Assembly: GCA_963576735.1 (NCBI GenBank)
Contig: OY755178.1
Span: 13,702,001 to 13,766,000 of the forward strand
Source of the DNA: Bedellia somnulentella
Lineage: Eukaryota > Arthropoda > Insecta > Lepidoptera > Bedelliidae
DNA length: 64,000 bases
Reading direction: 5' to 3'
Shown here: positions 13,461 through 21,848 of the stretch, piece after piece
Layout of the letters: each line of letters begins with the position of its first letter
Numbering within the stretch: position 1 is the first letter of the stretch
Notes under the pieces: generated by a model
The model's input: the letters and a program-made list of their open reading frames with translations, nothing else
Databases searched by the model: none
What the model was told of the DNA's origin: nothing
Translations under genes and position numbers: made by a program

Positions 13461-13862
13461 GGCCGTGTTCAAACCAAACTGACTGTAAGCCGCCGAAAGT
13501 GAGCGAACGTTACGCAGTTTATTGTATTTCCATACATATTCACTTTTTCGTCCACATATAACCGACAATACGTTAATACGCTATGCGTAGACGCTGACAT
13601 TCGGCGGCTGATTAATATAGCACGTCACTACGCTCCGCGGACGCTGATTGGCTACGTAGCTAAACGTCAGCGTATTGGATCCAGATCGGCCGACATGTAT
13701 AAGCCGACTGGTTTGTTCACACCATTGACGTATTGTAAGCTATAACCGTATTGTCAGCATACTGTGAACGAAAAATGCCGTTTATTTTTACGTTTACACT
13801 GGGGCTCATAGTAAGCCTGCTCACATTCGGCGGCTTACAGTCAGTTTGGTTTGAACACAGCC
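13461..13862. mobile_element. PIF/Harbinger-type MITE
   Basis: A 402-bp element with 44-bp terminal inverted repeats (13461-13504 and 13819-13862) that differ at about two positions and begin GGCCGTGTTCAAACCAAAC. It is flanked by the trinucleotide TAA at 13458-13460 and 13863-13865. A 3-bp TAA/TTA target duplication with GG-starting ends is typical of PIF/Harbinger. It has no coding capacity, so it is non-autonomous. It has inserted between a LINE-B tail relic and a SINE-A relic (about 13866-13950). Confidence 0.7.
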
Positions 13863-13950
13863 TAATATTCAAATAGTGGCTGGGGCGATTCCGAGGCTCT
13901 GGCTACCCCTATAAGAGATTCATAGCCGCGATTATATGTATATATGTAAG

Positions 13951-14460
13951 AAATGATAATTAAATTTGTTTTGTTACCCTACGTGCCTCCCGCCTTAACA
14001 GTACAATTATTACGATTGTATATAGCGAAAGCTGTGTTCTGTTGGTTTAGAATAGCATTAACACTTTTTCATTACCAACTTTGGCGAGAAATTTCAAATT
14101 CTCAAGCTCTGACCACCTCTTTTTGGAATTTACAGAACTGAGTGTAATGTGTGTATGACTGAAAAATAAAACAATATCGCTAAATTCTTATTTATATTTT
14201 AGAATGCAAAAAGCATATTGATATAATCGTGAACAAAATCTGATCAAATAGTGAAAATACGCGACAAAATAAAATGTGATATATACATATGTCCGTACCT
14301 AACCTGTCAAGCCTGTGTAAAGTGATTAAGTCATAGAACGCCTACAAACGTGATATTGGTTGGGTCCGCGATAAACGTGCCCCCTGAAGCACATAATCAT
14401 CTTAATTTTTGGTATTTTCATCCGAATTGAATACCATTTACCACTTTGGGAGTTTATATC
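13951..14460. other. Gene-free stretch
   Basis: No supported gene or repeat. It ends at a (TTTA)n run near 14462-14480 that is the 3' tail of the LINE on the minus strand. Confidence 0.5.
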
Positions 14461-16267
14461 TATTTATTTATTTATTCAAGGCACACCAACAGCATTATAA
14501 CATAGATTGCATTAACATTCATTTTTAAAGTATTGGTCAGTTATAATGCCAACAACAGTGCACACAGCATTGACAATATTATAACTTAAAGATATAACTA
14601 AAAATTTGATTAAAAACTATAATAAAATAAAACTAGAATAGACAATTAAAATTCCCAACATTAATAATAAATTACAAACAAAAAAATTAATAAAATTATA
14701 AAAAATAAAGTGACAATACCAAAACATTTGAAAATTTGTATTTAATAAGAATTTAAATAATGAAATAATAATTACATTTTTTCTTAAAACTAAACAGTGT
14801 GTCATTATAGACGTCAGGCGCGCATTCATGACCTATTGCACACAATGAATTGTAAAGTTGGCAGACTCTGTGGATAGGGTTGTTTGCGGCCATGTTTGTT
14901 CTCACAGTCGGGACGGCCAGAAGGCGAGCACTTCGCAGTGCTCTTTGGGGAACGTTCAGCTGAATTAAGGGCAATAATGAGGATGACATAGATCCATCAA
15001 TAATCTTGTGCAAAGTAGCTAAATCCTGGAGTTGCCTGCGAGCAAGCAAAGGATCCAGTTTAAAATACCTACACCTTTCCTCATATGATCTCAACTGCCT
15101 TCTCAGATTCGAGCGCGAAGCCAAAAGCCTAACAAATCGTTTTTGAACAGATTCGAGGTTCTCTATATGGGTGTTATAAATAGGTGTCCATATTACACAT
15201 GCGTACTCTATCTTACCTAAAACAAAAGATTTAAAAAGCCTAACCATACTTTGGGGGTTTCTAAAATCCCTTGTTACTCTAGAAAGAAATCCAAGCAGCC
15301 TATAACACTGATTCACTATCTCAACACACTGTTCCGTAAACGATAATTTTGTATCTAGAAGTACCCCAAGATCCTTGACAACTGACTTCCTAGTTAGTGT
15401 CTTTTGCCCAACTCTATAATCGTACGAAATCGTATTGCTTTTCATTGTAAATGTTGTGGTAAAGCATTTATCTATATTTAATTTCATGTAATTTTTTGTG
15501 CACCAAGTATTAATTACGTCAATATCCCTCTGCAAATCATCACAGTCGTCAAGCGTGTGAACAACCCTAAAGATCTTTAAATCATCAGCAAAGAGAAGAC
15601 AGGGGTTGTGAAGATGGCCAACCAGGTCGTTAATAAATATGTTAAATAGTAACGGTCCCAATATTGATCCCTGGGGAATTCCAGAGGTTGCTGTTATCGG
15701 TTTAGAAAGGTAACCCTGTAATGCAACTAGTTGGGACCTGTTCTCCAAGTATGACTTAAGCCACCTTAGTAAACTCCCGTGAACCCCATAAGCCTCTAGT
15801 TTACCATTCATGATAACATGTATGAGCTTGTCAAATGCTTTCATGAAATCGGTATAAATAGCATCAACCTGAGCACGTTCCCCAAAAGATTTGTGCATGT
15901 AATTCACGTATTCCATTAAATTAGTAACAGTGGATTTTCCCTTGATAAAACCATGTTGTTCAGGAACTATAAAGGATTTCATATGGAAGCTCAAAGCATC
16001 AAATACGAATGACTCAAAAACCTTTGATAAACATGACAAGATGCTAACCGGCCTATAGTTGCTGCAATCAGACAAGTTCCCGGACTTGTGTATTGGTATG
16101 ATAAAAGCTTTTTTCCAGTAACTAGGAAATACTGGGAGTATTTCCTATATTGTGTATATCCCTCTCGTATACAGAGGCGAAGAATTCTGCGAACATGTTA
16201 CATACATTTTCAGGTCCACTGACAGAGTTTTTTCCTAGAAACATAGTGTTAGGTATGGAATTATTGT
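14461..16267 (-). pseudogene. CR1/Jockey-group LINE, 3' part with reverse transcriptase (broken)
   Basis: The minus strand encodes most of a non-LTR reverse transcriptase. Motifs in order are NYRPVSILSCLSKVFE, a diverged DFMKAFDKL box, SGIPQGSILGPLLFNIFIND, the catalytic FADDLKIF, and a CR1/Jockey-like C-terminal part ending at 14753. The 3' UTR leads to a (TAAA)n-type tail at about 14461-14480. The upstream linker piece (about 16125-16267) is in another frame, so there is at least one frameshift near 16125-16150. The linker between the FASVY region and the first RT motif also looks shorter than usual. The 5' continuation is displaced to 20391-20577 by the 16268-20377 insertion. Superfamily assignment is by motif recognition; the exact clade is uncertain. 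Confidence 0.8.
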
Positions 16268-16348
16268 TTAATGTTTTTTGACATGAATTCCTCATGTGGG
16301 GATTATTACTCATAAATAAAAGATGTTATTAAAGGAAAGAAAAATTTC

Positions 16349-16421
16349 GACACTGGCGGGGTTCGAACCCGCGACCTTCGGGTATACGCCCCCGTCGCTC
16401 TGCCAACTGAGCTACAGTGTC
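16349..16421 (-). tRNA. tRNA-like gene, copy 1 (probably not decoding)
   Basis: A 73-nt cloverleaf on the minus strand: acceptor GACACTG/CAGTGTC, D arm GCTC-AGTTGGCA-GAGC, T arm GCGGG-TTCGAAC-CCCGC. Pol III boxes are intact (A box TAGCTCAGTTG, B box GGTTCGAACCC) and a T5 terminator lies four bases past the 3' end. The anticodon arm is abnormal: a four-pair CGGG/CCCG stem closes an eight-base loop GGCGTATA, so no normal U33-anticodon register exists. I therefore assign no amino acid. It is likely transcribable but unlikely to decode. Confidence 0.55.
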
Positions 16422-16663
16422 AGTTGGCATCCAGCGCGAAATTTCTCTATCCTTTGTTTCTTTTTTACACGTTCAAGTAGTGTTTGCGTTTCCTACCTCC
16501 GAATTTTAACTAATTCGGACGGCCACTTGTCTACCTTTTCAGATAGAATGCAAATGTTGGAAACGCCTAACTATCACATAATTTAATGTTTTTTGACATG
16601 AATTCCTCATGTGGGGATTATTACTCATAAATAAAAGATGTTATTAAAGGAAAGAAAAATTTC

Positions 16664-16736
16664 GACACTGGCGGGGTTCGAACCCGCGACCTTCGGGTAT
16701 ACGCCCCCGTCGCTCTGCCAACTGAGCTACAGTGTC
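16664..16736 (-). tRNA. tRNA-like gene, copy 2
   Basis: Same 73-nt sequence as copy 1, exactly 315 bp away, with the same A and B boxes and T5 trailer and the same eight-base anticodon loop. Confidence 0.55.
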
Positions 16737-17040
16737 AGTTGGCATCCAGCGCGAAATTTCTCTATCCTTTGTTTCTTTTTTACACGTTCAAGTAGTGTTT
16801 GCGTTTCCTACCTCCGAATTTTAACTAATTCGGACGGCCACTTGTCTACCTTTTCAGATAGAATGCAAATGTTGGAAACGCCTAACTATCACATAATTTA
16901 ATGTTTTTTGACATGAATTCCTCATGTGGGGATTATTACTCATAAATAAAAGATGTTATTAAAGGAAAGAAAAATTTCGACACTGGCGGGGTTCGAACCC
17001 GCGACCTTCGGGTATACCCGGGCGACGGGGGCGTATACCG

Positions 17041-18837
17041 TTTTCGAGCGTTAGTTAGTCACATAAATATCGTTAACATATTTCATTTAAATATTTTAAT
17101 ACAAATAAATCCATACATACCACCTGAAGGATTGAACATGGTGACCACGACGTGATACTTGTGTTTTTGGAGAAAACACGAGAACCAGACCGTTAAAGCC
17201 GTTGTAACGGTTTTATACAAAGGAATTCATCAAGTTTCCTTATTGATACCAAGCAGAAGATCATCGCAGCTATCGGCAGAGTGACACGGACCAGCTCCAG
17301 TGAGAGGTTTATCGTCGGGAAACCAATCTTTGTTCCCGCCAACTACCTAACGAGCGAGTCAGTGCATCGCTGTTCTTGCCCAGCCGTTTGATCTGAGTTG
17401 TTGGACTAATCATCAAATCCAGTTTTCAAGGAGATAAATCTCAGTGGAGGGTGTCTTCATCCAGAAGTGTTTCAAGCCAGCCGGTCAGCATCCAGTCTAC
17501 GTGGAGCGCCGCAGCTAAGCTTACACAGGAAAGTGCCCCATCCTTTTTATCCACCTATAATCATCAAATCCAGTTTCCAAGAAGATAAAACTCAGTGGAG
17601 GGTGTCTTCATCCAGAAGTGTTACAAGCCAGCCGGTCAGCACCCAGTCTACGTGGAGCGCCGCAGCTAAGCTTACACAGGAAAGTGCCCCATCCTTTTTA
17701 TCCACCTATAATAATCCTTTTATCCATTCAATTATCCTATTTTATCTTCTATTTGTTGAATGTCACAAAGCTAGCTTTCGAGCGTTAGTTAGTCACATCA
17801 ATTTCGTTAACGTATTTCATTTAAATATTTTAATACAAATAAATCCGTGCAGCCTATTTAAAATAGCTCAATTTGCGTAGATAATTACGTTATGATTTGA
17901 GCTGCCCGTCAATCTTGCTAAACATTATAGTCATCCATTTATTTACTACTCAGTTTATTCATTACGAGTGTTATTTATTGTGTGCGTAAGTGCAAACCGA
18001 ACACTATACCTAGTCATAAAACTAAAAAACTGGATTCCCTAGGTTGGTGACGGTTATAATTATAACGTTATTTCTCAGTAAAATCAATTAAAATTCGATG
18101 CATAATTTATCTTTGTTCTGTTAGCTTCATACATTTTGTGACTTTTGCACATTCCAGTGTCCATCTACTTGTCGTTTTCGGGCTCTCACTTGACACGAAA
18201 GTGGTCGACCTTGAACATCGGTGCGACGACTAGCGGTGATTAGGACGGCTGGAATCATCTGTTTTGCAAGTTACGTAACTACTTACCTATTCTATTTATA
18301 ATTTTGCTTGCTTTGTTGCAATTTTTAGTTCATTTCATTTGAAACGCGCTGCGTTGTTGTGTAATAGCTTGGTCTAAGCACTAAGGCGTCTTGTTACGAT
18401 AGATAACTATATCTGTAACCCCTTTAAGTACATTTAAACATGTCTTTTAGAAGTGATGGTGCTTATAAATCACCTATAAGTTCGGATAAAATTGAATTAA
18501 ACGAACTACATATAATACTAGTGTTAGATAAAAGGTTCTTATATTACGAATTTCGCAATACATTATAGATACATATAGATTTTTAAGTATAAAACATTCG
18601 TAACAACTTTGACATAGCAATAAAAAATATTATTACCCTGGCTCGCACAAACGTCTTCCGCATCTTTTTTCTTTTTGACATCTGTTATTATGGATCATAG
18701 TCATTTATTTAACTTTTATTTTCTTAGGTAGAAATATGTTTAAAAATCGTAATGTTTTTAGTGATATTCTCATAAAGTATAGATATCAAAGCTTAGATTT
18801 TTCTAACTGAGTGTATAGTATAATATACAAATCACTT
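17041..18837 (+). repeat. BEL/Pao debris: LTR-like pieces and leader-like region
   Basis: The segment starting TTCGAGCGTTAGTTAGTCAC at 17043 recurs at 17777 and runs about 70 bp in each place. The 23-base string ending CATACATACCACCTGAAGG at 17108-17130 recurs at 19572-19594, as expected if both are LTR 3' ends. After 17130 comes a leader-like region (TGGTGACCACGACGTGATAC at 17138-17157), reminiscent of the region after a BEL/Pao 5' LTR. A 151-bp direct duplication occupies about 17410-17711. From 17,850 to 18,837 I see no gene. The LTR reading is an inference. Confidence 0.45.
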
Positions 18838-19397
18838 TAGGGTTTAAGCGTATTCTAGGTTTGACTCATCTGACGTTTGAAGAGCTGGCTACGATATTCA
18901 GTCAGGTAGAAGCTGTTCTTAACAGTAGACCCTTATGTCCTTTATCATCCTCTCCTGACGATTACCAACCATTAACCCCAGGGCACTTCTTAATATTTAG
19001 GCCTTTGCCATCGTTGCCATCTAAGGACCTAACAAGGCTTGATAGATTTCAACGACTAGAGTCTTACCATCAACACTTCTGGAAACGTTGGCAGTCTGAA
19101 TATATAGCAGAGCTGCAGCAGAAGCACAAATGGCGTTTTCCAGGGCGATCACTGCAAGTTGGAGAACTGTTGATGCTAAAGGAGGAGAAAATTCTACCCA
19201 TGCAGTGGAGACTTGGTCGAGTAACGGATCTCTTCCCAGGGAAGGACGGCGTTGCGCGAGTTGCAGAAGTAAGGATCGCTGCGGGCACCTACCGACGTGG
19301 CGTGCGATACCTTTGCCCGTTATTGGACTCTGCAGACTACAGTATATTGGAACCAGGAGTTTCCAAGGCCCCCGAGTATGTTCCGGCACATCACTAG
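18838..19397 (+). pseudogene. BEL/Pao integrase C-terminal fragment
   Basis: An open frame without its 5' part encodes the end of a BEL/Pao polyprotein. The integrase segment FEELATIFSQVEAVLNSRPL includes the third catalytic acid. Downstream are LTPGHFLIFRPL, a WKRWQSEYIAELQQ segment, and the family's C-terminal domain (GELLMLKEEKILPMQWRLGR, then VAEVRIAAGTYRRGVRYLCPLL-like; DUF5641 type). About 186 codons remain. Protease, reverse transcriptase and the rest of the integrase are missing, so it is inactive. It lies inside the tRNA-bearing inverted repeat. A short LTR-like region follows the stop. Confidence 0.8.
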
Positions 19398-19594
19398 TGT
19401 TCGGAAATGATTATAAACCGTTTGAGGGTAGTGCGTCATGCTACCCACTAATTCTACTTGTCACTTGCTCACGATACATGTAACTGTTAACATTATTATT
19501 CGGCCACGGTGTAATCATTTATTAATACACGCAATATATCCTGGAGTCAGATATTTCATTGAAATCCATACAATCCATACATACCACCTGAAGG

Positions 19595-19730
19595 AAAGGA
19601 AAGAAAAATTTCGACACTGGCGGGGTTCGAACCCGCGACCTTCGGGTATACCCGGGCGACGGGGGCGTATACCCGAAGGTCGCGGGTTCGAACCCCGCCA
19701 GTGTCGAAATTTTTCTTTCCTTTAATAACA
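19595..19730. repeat. Near-perfect palindrome of the tRNA 3' half
   Basis: The T-rich trailer, T arm and part of the anticodon arm occur head to head with a few bases between the arms. The strings AAAGAAAAATTTCGACACTG and CAGTGTCGAAATTTTTCTTT face each other. A truncated copy of the same palindrome ends the left arm at 17040. Single-stranded DNA or RNA here would form a long hairpin. Confidence 0.85.
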
Positions 19731-19802
19731 TCTTTTATTTATGAGTAATAATCCCCACATGAGGAATTCATGTCAAAAAACATTAAATTATGTGATAGTT
19801 AG

Positions 19803-19883
19803 GCGTTTCCAACATTTGCATTCTATCTGAAAAGGTAGACAAGTGGCCGTCCGAATTAGTTAAAATTCGGAGGTAGGAAACGC
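19803..19883 (+). ncRNA. Predicted three-way-junction RNA with GAAA tetraloop
   Basis: An 8-bp closing stem, GCGTTTCC (19803-19810) with GGAAACGC (19876-19883), encloses two hairpins. One is TCTATCT-GAAA-AGGTAGA (19822-19839), with one G-U pair and a GNRA tetraloop. The other is TCCGAATT-AGTTAA-AATTCGGA (19850-19871), with eight perfect pairs. The same 81-nt block occurs at 20118-20198 (+) and, inverted, at 16486-16566 and 16801-16881. Stem design and the tetraloop suggest a folded RNA rather than chance, but the copies are identical, so there is no covariation support. It does not match the hammerhead consensus. Confidence 0.45.
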
Positions 19884-19947
19884 AAACACTACTTGAACGT
19901 GTAAAAAAGAAACAAAGGATAGAGAAATTTCGCGCTGGATGCCAACT

Positions 19948-20020
19948 GACACTGTAGCTCAGTTGGCAGAGCGACGGGGGCGTATACCCGAAGGTCGCGG
20001 GTTCGAACCCCGCCAGTGTC
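19948..20020 (+). tRNA. tRNA-like gene, copy 3
   Basis: Same 73-nt tRNA-like sequence as at 16349, here on the plus strand, 64 bases downstream of the three-way-junction block. A and B boxes are intact, a TTTTT terminator starts four bases after the end, and the eight-base anticodon loop is abnormal. Confidence 0.55.
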
Positions 20021-20262
20021 GAAATTTTTCTTTCCTTTAATAACATCTTTTATTTATGAGTAATAATCCCCACATGAGTAATTCATGTCAAAAAACATTA
20101 AATTATGTGATAGTTAGGCGTTTCCAACATTTGCATTCTATCTGAAAAGGTAGACAAGTGGCCGTCCGAATTAGTTAAAATTCGGAGGTAGGAAACGCAA
20201 ACACTACTTGAACGTGTAAAAAAGAAACAAAGGATAGAGAAATTTCGCGCTGGATGCCAACT

Positions 20263-20335
20263 GACACTGTAGCTCAGTTGGCAGAGCGACGGGGGCGTAT
20301 ACCCGAAGGTCGCGGGTTCGAACCCCGCCAGTGTC
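20263..20335 (+). tRNA. tRNA-like gene, copy 4
   Basis: Identical by eye to copy 3, displaced by 315 bp. It is the last tRNA-like gene before the right end of the insertion at 20377. Confidence 0.55.
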
Positions 20336-20390
20336 GAAATTTTTCTTTCCTTTAATAACATCTTTTATTTATGAGTAATGGAATTATTGT

Positions 20391-20577
20391 ACTTTTTCGA
20401 CTTTACAAACGAGAAAAACAACCTATTATTTGAATCAAGAGAGAGAACTCTTTCACACGATTGATTTAAAATTGATGTATTGGATGGCATATTTAAAGAT
20501 TCCCCTAATGTACCAGTTCGGTGTTTATTCAATACATGGCGAGCCCCCCATTTTTCAATATTTTTATTAAATTACTA
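20391..20577 (-). pseudogene. CR1/Jockey-group LINE, displaced 5' piece
   Basis: The minus strand encodes the linker just upstream of the reverse transcriptase (fragments WGARHVLNKHRTGTLGES and NRLFFSFVKSKKYNNSI). It runs in frame into the target duplication, and the piece at 16125-16267 picks up the same frame on the other side, which shows one LINE split by the insertion. The LINE is 5'-truncated at about 20577, where a different dispersed repeat starts. Confidence 0.75.
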
Positions 20578-21848
20578 GCTGACCCGACAGACTTCGTACT
20601 GTCAGATTTGCCTATGACAAAACTTTAGGCGTTTTTTCCAGTACTCTTAATTCAATCACCCGTGAATATTTCATTGGTTATTTTTTTCCAGGATGAAAAA
20701 TATCCTATTTGATGATTTGGGTCATTATCTAGCATTGTGCCAAATTTCATTCATAATACATTGTATACTTGAGGAGCCTTTTTGTCTCAAACACACAAAC
20801 ATCCAAACATCTAAACTTTCACATCTTATACAATAAAAATGGATCTCTTAATATGTTGCTAAGCGCAAAACTCGAAAACGGCTTAACCGATTCGACTTAT
20901 TATTTATGTAAAGTGTTACTTAAAATTTGGTGATCGTTCTTATGCATAAAAAAATGTAAAAGTTATGAGAATGACATTAAAAACATATTTAACAATCTCA
21001 ATCTCAACGGTCAAATCTTTATCCCCGAAGGGTTGGTGAAGGTACTAAACCTTTATACATTCAACCTTGATAGATCAGTGGAACACTACTGCTTCTCATG
21101 CAGGAGAGGTGAGTAATCAAAAGCTTAATACGACAGTTCCATTCTTAAAGCTTAAGACCAACTGCACAGATAGTAAGAGGACTAAGGTTTACCTAATTCG
21201 CTCAGCTTAATACATTTCAATCGCAATTTGCATTGAAGTCCCAGTTTTACATGTGCCGGGCAGCTGATGGCCGGCCTGGCGGCGGGGCAAAGATGTGAGA
21301 TAAAATCTGTAACGGATAGAGAGGAGTTAGGATTCCTAACAAGGTGCCTAAGCGGTAGGCTTATGCCATACAGTCCGCTCTCGCGACTTCGGTAGGTCTG
21401 TACCACTGGCTGATATGGGTAGTTCTAATTTAGAGTTCTTTAGCCTCAACGACAGGGTCTTTGTCTGGAGTGGTAAGACTGTTCCTCGTATGCACGCCAT
21501 ATGGGGGTTGTTTTATAAAGTATGTACTTCGACAGCTCAGCCCTTTCTTTCTCATTCAGATTCATTAAGTGCTGGACCGTCTCGGAACGCACTGATGTCA
21601 GTCAAGTCAGTGTCTAATGTGAATATGTCATTGTCCTTGTCAACGTCAACGTCAATTCAGATCAGTCAGTCAGATCAGACATGCTTAAAATGTGTTTTGG
21701 TTACTTCACTGGAAAATTTAATATACTTTCTGTAAAAAAAAACAGTACAGTTAAGCCGAGTAAAGTAATGCAGTCATAAAATAAGCAACAAATTCTTTGA
21801 TATTTTGCTTTTTAAAGAACAAGTTTGTATTTAAATGAACAAACGAAT
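20578..21848. other. Dispersed-repeat relics and TSEN54 upstream region
   Basis: Starts with CTAGCTGACCCGACAGACTT, a repeat head resembling 55420-55450, followed by relic sequence with a SINE-C-like block near 21000-21060 (CTTTATCCCCGAAGGGTTGG). A 106-codon frame at 21415-21735 has no recognisable domain. The TSEN54 promoter should lie near 21600-21840, but no core element is clear. Confidence 0.4.

Larger units (their letters stand above)
16268..17040 (-). repeat. Left arm: 315-bp tandem units
   Basis: Units start at 16268, 16583 and 16898 (period exactly 315). The first two are indistinguishable by eye; the third stops at 17040 inside an inverted tRNA 3' half. Each unit, read on the minus strand, contains a three-way-junction region, an A/T-rich linker, a 73-nt tRNA-like gene and a short T-rich trailer. 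Translating the tRNA-like region antisense gives an open frame of 87 codons that repeats identically in all four units; this is a by-product and not a gene. Confidence 0.9.
16268..20377. mobile_element. Composite tRNA-bearing hairpin element inserted in the LINE
   Basis: A 4,110-bp insertion flanked by ATGGAATTATTGT at 16255-16267 and 20378-20390; the flanks rejoin one LINE reading frame. Left arm: two identical 315-bp units plus a partial third (16268-17040), carrying tRNA-like genes on the minus strand. Right arm: the same units on the plus strand (about 19664-20377), after a near-perfect palindrome at 19595-19730. Between the arms lies BEL/Pao debris. The left tip has about 37 bp (through the CATGTGGGGATTAT block) that the right tip lacks. 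The 43510-43785 element has the same asymmetric plan and also a 13-bp target duplication. I do not recognise a named family. Near-identical arms could be partly an assembly effect. Confidence 0.7.
19731..20377 (+). repeat. Right arm: 315-bp tandem units
   Basis: Two units in the orientation opposite to the left arm, period 315 (CATTAA marks at 19781 and 20096). They match the left-arm units closely; one visible difference is CATGAGTAATTC at about 20083 against CATGAGGAATTC elsewhere. The arm ends at TTTATGAGTA before the target duplication. Confidence 0.9.

Noticed and set aside
9403..14460. Bacterial-type operon, phage or plasmid signals
   Set aside because: The window is eukaryotic (spliced genes, LINE/SINE), and no such organisation is seen.
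16323..16586. 87-codon open frame repeated identically four times (16323, 16638, 19783, 20098)
   Set aside because: It is the antisense reading of the tRNA-like gene and its flanks (the GFEPATF pattern is the usual translation of a reversed tRNA T arm), not a protein gene.
19803..19883. Hammerhead ribozyme
   Set aside because: Three stems are present, but the conserved CUGANGA core is absent on either strand.
21415..21735. 106-codon frame upstream of TSEN54
   Set aside because: Low-complexity Ser/Thr translation, no domain, no splice phase match to TSEN54 exon 2.
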